Positions 36,569-46,577 of a DNA stretch of 64,000 nucleotides are shown in pieces. The notes under the pieces are model-generated. The model ran no database searches, had not been told where the DNA came from, and saw only the letters and a program-made list of their open reading frames with translations. Numbering within the stretch: position 1 is the stretch's first letter; each line of letters opens with the position of its first letter. The DNA is from Micromonospora sp. WMMD1155 (lineage in GTDB: Bacteria > Actinomycetota > Actinomycetes > Mycobacteriales > Micromonosporaceae). The position numbers and the translations under genes are program-made. Where the stretch lies: the NCBI RefSeq assembly GCF_029581275.1, contig NZ_CP120742.1, positions 222,501 through 286,500 on the forward strand, read 5' to 3'.

Positions 36569-37249
36569 TCAGGCGCCGGGAGCCGCGCGTTCCGCGAGCG
36601 AACGCAGGTGCCGTACGGCCTCCGCCGGGTCGGCGGCGCCGTACACGGCGGTGCCGGCGACGAACGCGTCCGCGCCCGCCGCGGCGGCCTGCTCGATGGT
36701 GTCGGCGGCGATCCCCCCGTCCACCTCGATGCGCAGCTCCAGGTGCCCGGCGGAGACGTGCCGGCGGGCGGTACGCACCTTGTCGAGCAGTTGCGGGATG
36801 AACCGCTGCCCGCCGAAACCGGCCTTGATCGTCATGATCAGGAGGGTGTCGAAGCTGGGCAGCAGGTCCAGGTACGGCTCGATCGGGGTGTCCCGGTCGA
36901 TGGCCAGCCCGGCCTTCGCTCCAGCCGACCGCAGGTCCTTGGCCAGCGCCACCGGATCGTCGGAGGCCTCGGCGTGGAAGGTGACGTTGTACGCCCCGGC
37001 GTCGGCGTAGCCGGGGGCCCACCGCCGCGGATCCTCGATCATCAGGTGCACGTCGAACGGCATCGCGGTGACGGCCCGCAGGCTCTGCACCACGGGCAGA
37101 CCGATGGTCAGGTTCGGCACGAAGTGGTTGTCCATCACGTCGACGTGCAACCAGTCCGCGGCGTCCTCGACGGCACGGACCTCTTCGGCGAGTCGGGCGA
37201 AATCGGCGGCCAGGATGCTCGGCGCGACGATCGGCGGCGGTACGGTCAC
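36569..37249 (-). CDS. rpe: ribulose-phosphate 3-epimerase
   Basis: TIM-barrel enzyme interconverting ribulose-5-phosphate and xylulose-5-phosphate. 226 residues with [35 protein letters not shown] (metal-binding His and Asp), [37 protein letters not shown] and [14 protein letters not shown]: every family block is intact. The usual MTVxPGFGGQ is here [10 protein letters not shown]. The GTG at 37249 is the only good start. It is probably cotranscribed with the GGDEF regulator. Confidence 0.96.
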   Translation of the reverse strand: MTVPPPIVAPSILAADFARLAEEVRAVEDAADWLHVDVMDNHFVPNLTIGLPVVQSLRAVTAMPFDVHLMIEDPRRWAPGYADAGAYNVTFHAEASDDPVALAKDLRSAGAKAGLAIDRDTPIEPYLDLLPSFDTLLIMTIKAGFGGQRFIPQLLDKVRTARRHVSAGHLELRIEVDGGIAADTIEQAAAAGADAFVAGTAVYGAADPAEAVRHLRSLAERAAPGA

Positions 37250-37504
37250 CTGGCCAGTGTACGAACGTGGCGACCCGCGACCCGCATCGCGCCACCTTCG
37301 GGGACGCGCTGTGACCCAGCAGTGACCAGTGGTGCAGAATTCGTTACTCCGGACCCTCGGATCCGGACGAACAGACGGCAATGGCTGGCCGATCGACGGA
37401 AACGCGACGACACTCCAACCGGGACTGTGCCAAAGGCTGCACGCCCGCCGGGGTCTCGCCGCGGGGCGCGGCGACCGGCCGCCAGTTCCCGGGAAGGGCG
37501 GACG

Positions 37505-38395
37505 ATGCGACGGTGGCTCCCAGCGCTGGTGCTGGCCGGCGTCACGACGATACTGCTGGCCGGTTGCGCACCGGCCCGAGGCGCGGACGGTGACCTCACC
37601 GACGACTGGCCGGCGCTGCGGGTGCCGAAGCCGTTCAGCCCGGCCACCGACACCTGCCTGCCCCGGATCATCCCGGTCGTGCAGGCCAGCACGTACGAGA
37701 CGGTGGACTGCGCGCGTAACCACCTGGCCGAGACCATCCACGTCGGCACCTTCGTCGGGCCCGACGCGCTGACCGAGGCCCGGCCCGAGCCCGGCGCGTC
37801 GGCGCTGCGCACCGCCCGCGCCGAGTGCGACCAGCGGGCCCGGGAGGTGCTCGGCGGCGACTGGCACACCGCCCGCCTCGCGCTGACCCTCGCGTTGCCG
37901 TCCGCACCCGCCTGGTCCGGCGGCGCGCGCTGGTTCCGGTGCGACCTCAGCGAGACCGGCAGCATCGACAACACCCGCCCGGTCAACCGCACCGGCAGCC
38001 TGCGCGGCGCGTTGATCGGCGACAGCCCGCTCACCCACCGCTGCTTCGACCCGAAGCTGATCGGTGACAACCTCAACTACATGGCACCGGTGCTGTGCAC
38101 CGAACCGCACCGCGCCGAGTTCGTCGGCGTCTACGAGGAACGCGACATGAGTTGGGCCGCGTTCAGCAAGGCCGCCGCGCAGGCGCACCAGCGTTGCATG
38201 GGGCTGATCGCCGCGTTCGCGGACGTGCCGGACAACGACGAGTTGCCGTACCGGGCCGGGTCCATCTACTACCCACCGTCGCAACGGGAGTGGGAGGAGG
38301 GCGACCGTGGGGTGCGCTGTTTCCTGTGGAGCGACGACCGCAAACTCACCCGTTCGATGCGCGGGGTCGGCCCGGAGGGACTTCCGGCGATCTGA
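37505..38395 (+). CDS. septum-formation-family lipoprotein, copy 1
   Basis: Secreted, lipid-anchored protein of 296 residues. [21 protein letters not shown] is a signal peptide with lipobox LAGC and Cys21. The exterior domain has paired cysteines and the blocks [30 protein letters not shown], and [13 protein letters not shown], which recur in actinobacterial septum-formation (Septum_form-like) proteins; the HRAEFVG block occurs twice in degenerate form, indicating an internal duplication. The ATG at 37505 follows GGAAGG. The next gene is a paralogue with the same blocks. The role in division is inferred from the family name only. Confidence 0.75.
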   Translation: MRRWLPALVLAGVTTILLAGCAPARGADGDLTDDWPALRVPKPFSPATDTCLPRIIPVVQASTYETVDCARNHLAETIHVGTFVGPDALTEARPEPGASALRTARAECDQRAREVLGGDWHTARLALTLALPSAPAWSGGARWFRCDLSETGSIDNTRPVNRTGSLRGALIGDSPLTHRCFDPKLIGDNLNYMAPVLCTEPHRAEFVGVYEERDMSWAAFSKAAAQAHQRCMGLIAAFADVPDNDELPYRAGSIYYPPSQREWEEGDRGVRCFLWSDDRKLTRSMRGVGPEGLPAI

Positions 38396-38479
38396 GCAGT
38401 GGTGCCGTATGCTGCTGCGCCGTGGCCCTACCGGCCGGCCGGGTACGGTCGGCGGCCACCAGGGGCGGGGAGGTCAGGG

Positions 38480-39364
38480 ATGCGACGGTGGTTGACGGCG
38501 TTCGCCGGAGGTGCGGCCCTGGCGCTGGCCGGATGCAACGCGCCCGCCGGACTCGACCGTGACCTCGTCGACGACTGGCCGGCGCCCGTCGCGGCGCAGC
38601 AGTTCGTCCCCGCCGCCGACGTCTGCCACCAGACCTCCCAGCAGGTCGGCTTCCTGACCGGCTACAACCCGACGCCGTGCACCGAGGCGCACCGGGTCGA
38701 GACCATGCACGTCGGCACCCTCACCGGCCCCGCCGCCGACCCCGGCACGACACCGTTGCCCGGATCGAAGGGCATGCGGGCCGCGCAGGCCGCGTGCGAC
38801 ACCCAGGTCAACAAGGCGGTCGGCGCCGACTGGCGCTCCGGGCGGCTCGGTCTGACCGTCGTGCTGCCGTCACCGCAGGCCTGGGCGAGCGGGGCCCGCT
38901 GGTACCGCTGCGACGTCACCGAGATCGTCAGCATCGACGACACCACCGTCGACCTGCGCACCGGCAGCCTCCGGGGCGCGTTGTCCGGCGCGGCCCCGCT
39001 GGCGTACCGCTGCTTCAACCCGAAGATGGTCAAGGACGACATCGAGGAGATGGTGCCGGTCTCCTGCACCGCCAAGCACCACGCGGAGTTCGTCGGGGTG
39101 TGGCAGGGGCCGGACGTCAGCTACGCCGAGTTCACGCGCACCACCAAGCGCACCCACCGGGCCTGCCAGTCGATGATCGCAAAGTACGCGAAGGTGCCGG
39201 ACGACTCCCGACTCGAATTCCGCGCCGGCACGATCTACTACCAGCCGTACGAGGAGGAGTGGAAGAACGGCAACCGCGGCGTGCAGTGCTTCCTCTGGAT
39301 CTCCGACCGGGACCTGACCCGCTCGATGAAGAACGCGGGCACCAAGGGCCTCCCGGTCACCTGA
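38480..39364 (+). CDS. septum-formation-family lipoprotein, copy 2
   Basis: Paralogue of the preceding gene: 294 residues, the same MRRWL signal start, lipobox LAGC with Cys19, and matching blocks [43 protein letters not shown] and WKNGNRGVQCFLWISDRDLTRSMKN. Cysteine positions are conserved between the two. The ATG at 38480 follows GGGGAGG. The 84-base gap has no terminator, so the pair is likely cotranscribed. Their similarity along the entire length indicates tandem duplication followed by divergence. Confidence 0.75.
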   Translation: MRRWLTAFAGGAALALAGCNAPAGLDRDLVDDWPAPVAAQQFVPAADVCHQTSQQVGFLTGYNPTPCTEAHRVETMHVGTLTGPAADPGTTPLPGSKGMRAAQAACDTQVNKAVGADWRSGRLGLTVVLPSPQAWASGARWYRCDVTEIVSIDDTTVDLRTGSLRGALSGAAPLAYRCFNPKMVKDDIEEMVPVSCTAKHHAEFVGVWQGPDVSYAEFTRTTKRTHRACQSMIAKYAKVPDDSRLEFRAGTIYYQPYEEEWKNGNRGVQCFLWISDRDLTRSMKNAGTKGLPVT

Positions 39365-39372
39365 GCGCCGCC

Positions 39373-39401
39373 GCGTCCGGCCGGGTCGACCGGCCGGACG
39401 C
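39373..39401. terminator. hairpin between convergent lipoprotein and rsmB genes
   Basis: GCGTCCGGCCGG-GTCGA-CCGGCCGGACGC is a perfect 12-bp stem with a 5-base loop filling the gap between the two convergent stops. No T-tract; it likely works in both directions. Confidence 0.65.
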
Positions 39402-39410
39402 GACATCGGA

Positions 39411-40847
39411 TCAGCTTCGCCGCAGGACGGCGAGGAACATCGCGTCGGTGCCGTGGCGGTGCGGCCACAGCTGCACGGTCGGCCCGTCGCCCAGACCGGG
39501 CATGCCGGCCGGCAACAGCGGACGGGCATCCACGAAGTCCACGGCGACCCCGCTGCGGCGGGCCGCCTCGGTCACCGTCACGTGCGTCTCGACGGTGTGC
39601 GGCGAGCAGGTGACATAGGCGACCAGGCCACCCGGGCGGACCGCCCGCAGCGCCGCACCGAGCAACTCCCGTTGCAGCCGGGTCAGCGGCGGCAGATCCG
39701 ACGGTTGCCGACGCCAGCGGGACTCCGGGCGACGGCGCAGCGACCCTAGCCCCGTACACGGCGCGTCCACGAGCACCCGGTCGAAGTGCTCCTCGGGCAG
39801 CTTCGGGTCCGCGCCGACCTCCCGGCCGTCGGTGGCCAGCACGGCCACCGGCAGACCCCGGGTCGCCTGGGACACCAACCGGGCCCGGTGCTCGGCCACC
39901 TCCACCGCGGTCACCCGCGCGCCCCGCTGCGCGGCCAGGGCACCCAGCAGCCCGGCCTTGCCACCCGGACCGGCGCACAGGTCCAGCCAGCGCCCGTCCG
40001 GACCGTCGAGCGGCGCGCCGGCCAGCGCCGCGGCCACCAACTGCGACCCCTCGTCCTGCACGTGGGCCCGGCCGTCGGCCACCGCCGGCACGTCGCCGGG
40101 GGCGCCACCGGGCAGATAGACGGCGTACGGCGAGAAGGCGCCGGGCGCGCCCCCGACCTGGTCGGCCAGCTCGACCGGGTCGATCAGGCCCGGCCGGGCA
40201 CAGAGGTGCACCGGCGGCCGCTCGTTGTCCTCGATCAGCAGGCGGGCCGTCTCGCCCAGGTCACCGCCGAGCGCCTCGGAGAACGCCCGCACGATCCACT
40301 GCGGATGGCTGTACGCCAGGGCCAGGTGCCCGACCGGGTCGGTCTCCATCGGCGGGGCGAGCTTCGCCACCCAGGCGTCCACGTCACGGGTGGACACCTC
40401 GCGCAGCACCGCGTTGGCGAAACCGGCGGCGCCCGGCGCGACCGAGCGGACCAGGTCCACCGTCGACGAGACCGCGGCGTGCGGCGGCACCCGGGTGTAC
40501 AGCAACTGGTAGGCGCCGAGGCGCAACGCGTCGCGCGCCGGTGGGTCGATGCGGGCCACGTCCCGACCGGACGCGTCGGTCAGGATCGCGTCCAGCGTGC
40601 CCAGGTGGCGCAGGGTGCCGTAGGTCAATTCGGTGGCGAAGGCCGCGTCCCGGCCGAACAGCCCCTCCTCCCGCAGGATGGTGGGGAGCACCAGGTTGGC
40701 GAACGCGTCGTCGCGGTGCACCGCGGCCACCGCCTCGTACGCGGCCCGACGCGGGCGGTCCAGTGGCGGACGGGCCGGTCGGCGGTCCCCGCCACGACCC
40801 GAGGGCGGGCCCGAGCGCGTGGGGCGCGTCCCCTCCGGGGCCGTCAC
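39411..40847 (-). CDS. rsmB: 16S rRNA m5C967 methyltransferase family protein
   Basis: RsmB/Fmu-type methyltransferase of 478 residues. An N-terminal NusB-like domain (about 30-170; [29 protein letters not shown]) precedes the SAM-dependent domain: [19 protein letters not shown] binds [19 protein letters not shown] holds one catalytic Cys and [14 protein letters not shown] the other. It is in the def-fmt-rsmB cluster; its GTG overlaps the fmt stop as GTGA. The first 30 residues are a basic, Pro/Arg-rich extension. Confidence 0.93.
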   Translation of the reverse strand: MTAPEGTRPTRSGPPSGRGGDRRPARPPLDRPRRAAYEAVAAVHRDDAFANLVLPTILREEGLFGRDAAFATELTYGTLRHLGTLDAILTDASGRDVARIDPPARDALRLGAYQLLYTRVPPHAAVSSTVDLVRSVAPGAAGFANAVLREVSTRDVDAWVAKLAPPMETDPVGHLALAYSHPQWIVRAFSEALGGDLGETARLLIEDNERPPVHLCARPGLIDPVELADQVGGAPGAFSPYAVYLPGGAPGDVPAVADGRAHVQDEGSQLVAAALAGAPLDGPDGRWLDLCAGPGGKAGLLGALAAQRGARVTAVEVAEHRARLVSQATRGLPVAVLATDGREVGADPKLPEEHFDRVLVDAPCTGLGSLRRRPESRWRRQPSDLPPLTRLQRELLGAALRAVRPGGLVAYVTCSPHTVETHVTVTEAARRSGVAVDFVDARPLLPAGMPGLGDGPTVQLWPHRHGTDAMFLAVLRRS

Positions 40848-41770
40848 GCGAACTCCTCGCCGGCGCCCACCCGGACGCCACGCGCCCAGTCGGTGGCGCC
40901 CATCGCCCGCTTACCCGCGGCACGGACCTCACCGAGACGCACCGGCACGGTCGCCGTGCCGGTGAGCACCCGGGACTTCTCCACCAGCAACTCGCCCGGC
41001 TTCAACTCCGGGCCGTCCGGCACCGGCACGACCGGGCCGAGCTTCACCCGCTCCCCTCGGAACGTGGTCCAGCCGCCCGGGGCCGGGGTGCACGCCCGCA
41101 GCCGACGGTCCACGGCGAAGGCCGGGTCGCCCCAGCGCACCCGGGCGTCGTCCACTGTCAGTTTCGGCGCCAGCGACACCCCGTCGACGGGCTGCGGCTC
41201 GGCCCGCGCGGTGCCGTCGGCGATCGCGTCGAGCACCGCCACCAGCAGCCCGGCGCCGGAGTCGGCGAGCCGCCCCAGCAGGTCACCGGAGGTGTCGGCC
41301 GCCCGGATCTCGTCGGTCAGCGTGCCGTAGACCGGGCCGGTGTCCAGGCCCTCCTCCAACTGGAAGACGCTGGCACCGGTGAACTCGTCGCCGTGCAGCA
41401 CGGCGTGCTGCACAGGCGCGGCCCCACGCCACGCGGGCAGCAGCGAGAAGTGCAGGTTGATCCAACCGTGCCGGGGGATCTCCAGCGCGGCCGGTGGCAC
41501 CAACGCGCCGTAGGCGACCACCGGCACGCAGTCCGGTGCGAGCGCGCGGAGCCGGTCGAGGAACTCGGGCTCGCGGGGACGGGCCGGTGTGAGCACCTCC
41601 ACGCCGTGCTCGTCGGCCCACTCGCCGACCGGGGACCGGGACAGACCACGACCACGTCCCGCGGGCGCGTCGGGTCGGGTCACGACCGCGACCAGCTCGT
41701 GCCGGGAGGCGGCGACGGCGGCCAGGGCGGGGACGGCGACGGCCGGGGTACCGGCGAAGATCACGCGCAT
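40844..41770 (-). CDS. fmt: methionyl-tRNA formyltransferase
   Basis: Formylates initiator methionyl-tRNA using 10-formyl-tetrahydrofolate. 308 residues: [19 protein letters not shown] starts the Rossmann part, and [31 protein letters not shown] near residue 105 is the catalytic segment with Asn, His and the folate-binding SLLPxxRG motif. The C-terminal tRNA-binding OB domain spans about 205-305. The ATG follows the def stop by 5 bases. def, fmt and rsmB make one translationally coupled unit. Confidence 0.97.
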   Translation of the reverse strand: MRVIFAGTPAVAVPALAAVAASRHELVAVVTRPDAPAGRGRGLSRSPVGEWADEHGVEVLTPARPREPEFLDRLRALAPDCVPVVAYGALVPPAALEIPRHGWINLHFSLLPAWRGAAPVQHAVLHGDEFTGASVFQLEEGLDTGPVYGTLTDEIRAADTSGDLLGRLADSGAGLLVAVLDAIADGTARAEPQPVDGVSLAPKLTVDDARVRWGDPAFAVDRRLRACTPAPGGWTTFRGERVKLGPVVPVPDGPELKPGELLVEKSRVLTGTATVPVRLGEVRAAGKRAMGATDWARGVRVGAGEEFA

Positions 41771-41775
41771 CCGGG

Positions 41776-42336
41776 TCACCGCCCCAGGCCGAAGGGGCTG
41801 CCCGCGCCGTGCGGGTTGACCTTGACCGTGGGCGGGGCGGACGCGTCGTACCACTCGGCCTGACGAATCGCCTTCATCGCCTCCTTGCGACCGGCGACGT
41901 CCAGCCGGTCCAGGAAGAGCACACCGTCGAGGTGGTCGGTCTCGTGCTGCACGCAGCGGGCCATCAGGCCGGTGCCGACGATCTGCAGCGGGTCGCCGTA
42001 GCCGTTGAAGCCCTTGGCGATGACGTTCTGGCGGCGCTTGGTGTCGAAGTAGAGCCCGGGGATGGACAGGCAGCCCTCCGGGCCGTCCTGCTCCTCCTCG
42101 TCGGGGAACTCGAGCACGGGGTTGACGAGGTGCCCGAGCACGTCGTCGACGTCGAAGGCGAACACCCGCAGGCCCACACCGAGCTGCGGTGCGGCCAGGC
42201 CGGCGCCGCTCTGCTCACGCATCGTGTCGGTCAGATCGGCGATGAGCCTCCGCAGCTCGACGTCGAAATCGACCACCGGATCGGCCGGCGTGCGCAGCAC
42301 CGGATCCCCAAACAGACGGATGGGCTGGACGGTCAC
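41776..42336 (-). CDS. def: peptide deformylase
   Basis: Metalloenzyme removing the N-formyl group from nascent proteins. Motif 1 [11 protein letters not shown], motif 2 EGCLSIPG and motif 3 QHETDHLDG give the Cys and two His metal ligands and the catalytic Glu; all intact. The GTG at 42336 is selected because AAGGAG (42346-42351) lies 9 bases upstream; a longer frame from 42354 starts before that site. 186 residues. A -10-like TAGACT occurs upstream (42380-42385), the same hexamer as before metK. Confidence 0.97.
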   Translation of the reverse strand: MTVQPIRLFGDPVLRTPADPVVDFDVELRRLIADLTDTMREQSGAGLAAPQLGVGLRVFAFDVDDVLGHLVNPVLEFPDEEEQDGPEGCLSIPGLYFDTKRRQNVIAKGFNGYGDPLQIVGTGLMARCVQHETDHLDGVLFLDRLDVAGRKEAMKAIRQAEWYDASAPPTVKVNPHGAGSPFGLGR

Positions 42337-42446
42337 GCGGGGTGGCTCCTTCACGGGTCGGACGAGCGGTGCCGTACCAGTCTACGGAGTGTCCGGCCGC
42401 CCGCCGGGCGGCGTACCTCGATCGGCCACCGCGGGTGTGCCCAGCG

Positions 42447-44942
42447 TCACGGGTCGGCTCCCCCATCCGGGGCCTCGGCCTCGGCCAGCAGGTCGCGCAC
42501 CCGCTCGCTGTCCGGGTGACCGAGGTCGTCGAGGATGCCCAGGGCCCGCCGCCAGGTACGCACCGCACCCGCCGGGTCCCCCGCCGCCTGCCGGCTCACC
42601 CCGAGCCGGCACAGGGTGTCCGCCTCGTCGTAGCGGTCGCTGATCCGCCGGTACAGCCGTAGGGCCCGCCCGTAACAGCGGATCGCCTCGCGGTGGTCAC
42701 CCAACCGGGCGTGGATGAAGCCCAGGCTGTCCCAGGTGTTCGCCTCGCCGTGCCGGTCACCGGTCGGGCGCAGCAGCGCCAACGCCTGCCCGCAGTGCGT
42801 GAGCGCCCGCCCGTACTGACCGAGCTGGGCGTGCGCCCAACCCACCGCGTTGCGGGCGCTCGCCTCCCCGGCCAGGTGGCCGGCGGCCTGGTACAGGGCC
42901 AGCGCGCGTTCGCCGTGGTCGAGCGCCTCGGCGTACCGGCCCAACCCGTCGAGCATCGCGCCGAACGCCCGGTGGGTCCGCGCCTGCCCGGTGTGGTCCC
43001 CCAACGACCCGAAGATCACCAACGCCTGTCGGTAGTTCCTCGCCGCCTCGTCCACCCGCCCCAGCCGGTACAGCACCCGGGCGAGGTCACGGTGGGCGTT
43101 CGCCTGCCCGAGCCGGTCGCCGACCTCCCGCGCCCCGGCCAGGGCGGCCCGCTGGGCGAGCACCAGGTCGGGCCAGCGACCGCGGCGCTGCAGGAAGTCC
43201 ACCAGCGTCCAGGCCAACTGCCAGGCATGGCCGTCGAAGCCGGTACGCCTGGCGTACGCGACCGCCGCCAGCAGCACCGGGTACTCGACGGTGAACCAGG
43301 CGAGGGCCGCACCGTGGTCGGTGATCTCCTCGGGCACCACGCCCGGCTCGGCCGCCGCCAGGGCGACCGGATCCCGGCCGGGTTGTAACAGCAGGGCTGC
43401 CGCGTGCGCGGTGTGCAGGTAGTGGTCGAGACCCCGTCGGATCGCCGCCCGCCGGGACTCCGCCGGTTCGAGACGGTCGGCCTGCTCGGCCGCGTACGCC
43501 CGGAGCAGGTCGTGCGCGCCGAACCGGCCGGGGGTGTGCTCGGTGACCAGGTGCGCGTGGGCCAACTCCGCCAACAGTCGGGGCACCCGGGCCCGGGGCA
43601 GCCCGGCCAGGCTGGCCGCCGCGGCCACCCCGATGTCCGGCCCCGGGTGGCAACCGAACAGCCGGAACAGACGTGCCGCCGCCGGCGTCAGGTTCCGGTA
43701 CGACCAGGAGAAGACCGCCTGCACGTCGGTGCCGGCGTCCCCACCGTCGAAGGAGTCCAGCGGACGCGGCGCCTCGCGCAGCTCGGCGGCGAGGGCGGCC
43801 AGGGAGAACTCCGGATTCGCCGCGCCCCGGGCGGCGAGCACCGCCAGCGCCAGCGGCAGCCGTGCGCACCGCTCGATGATCTCGTCCACCGCCGTCGGCT
43901 CGACGGTCAACCGTTGCGCGCCGAGCCGCCGGGCCAACAGCTGCCACGCCTCGGCCGTGCTGAGCAGGCCGACGCCGATCGGGCGGGCGCCCTCGGCGGC
44001 GACCAGGCCGGCGAGCCGGCTGCGGCTGGTGACCAGGACCAGACAGCTCGGGCTGCCGACCAGCAGGGGCCGAACGTGGTCGACGTCGCGGGCGTTGTCC
44101 AGCAACACCAGCATCCGCCGGTTGGCGAGCAGGCTGCGGTAGAGGCCGACCTGCGCGTTCAGGTTGGTGGGTATGCGTTCCGGCGGCACCTCGAGGGCCT
44201 CCAGGAAGCCGCGTACCGCCTCGACGGCGGTCATCTCCGTCCCGGTGGAGTCGAAGCCGCGCAGGTCGACGTAGAGCTGGCCGTCCGGGAAACGGTCGGC
44301 GACCCGGTGCGCCCAGTACACGGCGAGGGTCGTCTTGCCGACGCCGGCCGTGCCGGACAGCGTCATGATGGTGACCGGCGTCGGGCCGCCGTCCTCCGCC
44401 GGGGCGGGGCTGACGAGCTGGGCGTCGAGCTGGGCGAGCTGGGCGACACGTCCGACGAATCCGGGTAGCGCCGGGGGCAGTTGGCGGGGGACGGGCAGCC
44501 GGTTCACTGTCGTACCGGTGCGTTGACCGCCGCTGCGGACGCGGCCCGGCCCGGCGCTCGATCCCTCGGTGGTGGCGTCGTCCCGGTGCGGACGTCGACG
44601 TCTCTCCTCGACCCGGTCCCGGGCGGTGGCCAGCACCCCCTGCTCGGCGGGGCTCGCCCCGAGCAACCGGATGAGGACGTCGAACCGCTCCGGCGGCGGC
44701 AGGATGTTGCCGGCGAAATACTCCCCGATGATCCCCCGTGACCAGCCGGTCTTCGCCGCCAACTGCCGGTACGTCAGTTGGGTTTCGCCCTCCTGCCGAG
44801 CCTCCCGGCGGCGCAACTGGCGTAACAGCCCGGCCAGTTCCTCCAACGTCTGCACGTCGACGCCGCGGCGGACCACCTCGAACGCCCCGGTCGCCCCCTG
44901 CTCCGCCTGCCCCGCGCCGGGAGGTACCCGTTGGTCGGACAT
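42447..44942 (-). CDS. STAND-type regulator: HTH, NB-ARC ATPase and TPR repeats
   Basis: Large 831-residue signalling ATPase. Residues 33-95 form an XRE-like helix-turn-helix (TYRQLAAKTGWSRGIIGEYFAG). After a basic linker, FVGRVAQLAQLD (161-172) opens an NB-ARC domain with P-loop LSGTAGVGKTTLA at 195-207, Walker B MLVLLDNARD and RLPLALAVLAARGA. Residues 440-540 are a winged-helix-like part with the FSWSYRNLTPAAARLFRLFG block, and residues 600-820 are about six TPRs (for example YAEALDHGERALALYQAAG). It resembles AfsR-like regulators without the SARP/BTAD DNA-binding domain. The ATG at 44942 is divergent from a secreted protease gene, its likely target. Confidence 0.88.
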   Translation of the reverse strand: MSDQRVPPGAGQAEQGATGAFEVVRRGVDVQTLEELAGLLRQLRRREARQEGETQLTYRQLAAKTGWSRGIIGEYFAGNILPPPERFDVLIRLLGASPAEQGVLATARDRVEERRRRPHRDDATTEGSSAGPGRVRSGGQRTGTTVNRLPVPRQLPPALPGFVGRVAQLAQLDAQLVSPAPAEDGGPTPVTIMTLSGTAGVGKTTLAVYWAHRVADRFPDGQLYVDLRGFDSTGTEMTAVEAVRGFLEALEVPPERIPTNLNAQVGLYRSLLANRRMLVLLDNARDVDHVRPLLVGSPSCLVLVTSRSRLAGLVAAEGARPIGVGLLSTAEAWQLLARRLGAQRLTVEPTAVDEIIERCARLPLALAVLAARGAANPEFSLAALAAELREAPRPLDSFDGGDAGTDVQAVFSWSYRNLTPAAARLFRLFGCHPGPDIGVAAAASLAGLPRARVPRLLAELAHAHLVTEHTPGRFGAHDLLRAYAAEQADRLEPAESRRAAIRRGLDHYLHTAHAAALLLQPGRDPVALAAAEPGVVPEEITDHGAALAWFTVEYPVLLAAVAYARRTGFDGHAWQLAWTLVDFLQRRGRWPDLVLAQRAALAGAREVGDRLGQANAHRDLARVLYRLGRVDEAARNYRQALVIFGSLGDHTGQARTHRAFGAMLDGLGRYAEALDHGERALALYQAAGHLAGEASARNAVGWAHAQLGQYGRALTHCGQALALLRPTGDRHGEANTWDSLGFIHARLGDHREAIRCYGRALRLYRRISDRYDEADTLCRLGVSRQAAGDPAGAVRTWRRALGILDDLGHPDSERVRDLLAEAEAPDGGADP

Positions 44943-45009
44943 ACGGCTTCCCACCCCCCGATCGCCCAGCCCCCCGGATGTGCACGGGCAGGCTAATTCC
45001 CCCTCCACC

Positions 45010-45021
45010 CCTATCGATAGG
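45010..45021. promoter_or_regulatory. perfect 12-bp palindrome in the divergent region
   Basis: CCTATCGATAGG is a perfect, AT-centred palindrome 68 bases upstream of the STAND regulator and 163 bases upstream of the protease gene. In a GC-rich intergenic region it is a plausible binding site for a dimeric HTH protein. Confidence 0.35.
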
Positions 45022-45183
45022 CGACCGCCGATGTCTGACAGTTCCACTTCGGACCGCTGATCCTCCGATGATGTCCGGCGGTGTCCAGCGCCGTCCAGGA
45101 TGCGCGACGTGGAGCCGACGTCCCGTGCCACCGTCCTGCTGCGGGTTCGACCCGCTCCACGATCCCTGGGGGAAGAGGTACTG

Positions 45184-46491
45184 ATGATCCGTCCACACCC
45201 GACCGTCCGACGGTCCACGACGATGCTGCGCCGCGTCGCCGTCACCGCGTTCGGCCTCACGCTGCTCGTCGCCGGAGTGACCGCCGCACCGGCCACCGCC
45301 GCGCCCGGCGGCAAGGCCGGCATCGCCGCACCCGGCGGCAAGGCTCGCACCGCCGGGTCGTTCGTCGACAGCACTCCGGTGCCCGGTGGATTCGCCTCCT
45401 GGGCCGAGCTACTGACGTTGCAGCAGCGGATGAACACCGCCGCCGCCCGGATCACGACCGCGGCGGAACGCAGCGCCACCTCCGGCTTCGCCGGTATCGT
45501 CGCCGACCCCACCAAGCGGCAGCTCCAGGTCTACTGGAAGGGAGAGCCCCCGGCCAACCTGGTGGCCAACGCCCGGGCCACCGTCGCGACCCAGGTGCTG
45601 TCCGCGCCGTACTCCCAGCGGGAACTGCTCGCCGCGGCCGACCGGCTGCGCGCCAAGGCCGGTGACGAGATCACCACTGTCGGACCGCGCGCCGACGGCG
45701 CCGGCCTGCTCGTCGGCACCCAGGACGGCCTGCTCGGCGCGACGGCCCTCGCCGGCGTACCGGTGACCGTGCAGACCGGCGTCGCCGCCTCGCCCGCCAC
45801 CCGGTGGGACGACACGTCGCCGTGGTGGGGTGGCGCCGCCTGGCGCAACGCCACCACCGGCGGCGGCTGCTCGACCGGCTTCGGGGTCTTCCAGGGCGGG
45901 GCCGCGCGGATCCTCTCCGCCGCGCACTGCGGCAACATCAACAACGCCGCGACCGACCCGACCGGGCAGTCGATGGGCATCGTCGGCACCCGCAACGCCG
46001 GCACCGACACCCTGCTGCTGTCCGGCAGCTCAGGCGGCCGGGTCTTCAACAACAGCACCAACGCGGCCGGCGGAGTGGTCAGCGAGTTCAGCAACCAGGT
46101 GATCGGCGCGTCGGCCAGCCAGGTCGGCAACTGGGTGTGCACCTCCGGCGCGTACTCCGGCACCCGCTGTTCGATCCAGGTGAAGGCCCGCAACCTGTGC
46201 ATCAACGTTCGCAACTTCGGCCAGGTCTGCGGTCAGGTCCAGGCGGAGAACACCACCCGTACCAACGCCGTCGGCCAGGGCGACAGCGGCGGCCCGGTGG
46301 AGATCGTGAACGCGGCGAACACCCTCCAGGTCTGGGCGACCGGCACCAACACCGCCATCGACGACACCAACACGTCGACGGCCTGCACCGGCTACGTCAC
46401 CACCGGGCGGGTCTGCGCCTGGCGGTTCTACTACGAGGACATCTTCTCGGGCATGGCCGGCGTCGGCGCCTCGGGCGTCGTCCTCGGCTGA
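45184..46491 (+). CDS. secreted S1-family serine protease with pro-region
   Basis: Exported 435-residue chymotrypsin-fold protease of the alpha-lytic/streptogrisin type. Signal peptide about 15-40 (VAVTAFGLTLLVAGVTAAPATAA), followed by a short APGGKA duplication, a pro-region of about 60-205, and the mature enzyme. The catalytic triad is His248 (ILSAAHCG), Asp275 (NAGTDTLLL) and Ser368 (GQGDSGGPV). Six or more cysteines in the mature part could form disulfides. The ATG at 45184 follows GGAAGAGG. The divergent STAND regulator may control it. A strong hairpin follows the stop. Confidence 0.9.
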   Translation: MIRPHPTVRRSTTMLRRVAVTAFGLTLLVAGVTAAPATAAPGGKAGIAAPGGKARTAGSFVDSTPVPGGFASWAELLTLQQRMNTAAARITTAAERSATSGFAGIVADPTKRQLQVYWKGEPPANLVANARATVATQVLSAPYSQRELLAAADRLRAKAGDEITTVGPRADGAGLLVGTQDGLLGATALAGVPVTVQTGVAASPATRWDDTSPWWGGAAWRNATTGGGCSTGFGVFQGGAARILSAAHCGNINNAATDPTGQSMGIVGTRNAGTDTLLLSGSSGGRVFNNSTNAAGGVVSEFSNQVIGASASQVGNWVCTSGAYSGTRCSIQVKARNLCINVRNFGQVCGQVQAENTTRTNAVGQGDSGGPVEIVNAANTLQVWATGTNTAIDDTNTSTACTGYVTTGRVCAWRFYYEDIFSGMAGVGASGVVLG

Positions 46492-46522
46492 GGTAGCTCG
46501 GCGACCCGCCGTTCGACCCGGT

Positions 46523-46559
46523 GGCCGGGTCGGTGCGCAGTCCGCGTACCGACCCGGCC
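46523..46559. terminator. terminator hairpin between convergent protease and P450 genes
   Basis: GGCCGGGTCGGT (46523-46534) and ACCGACCCGGCC (46548-46559) pair perfectly over 12 bp with a 13-base loop between two convergent genes. It is probably bidirectional. Confidence 0.65.
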
Positions 46560-46577
46560 CTTCGCCGTGCGCAGACG

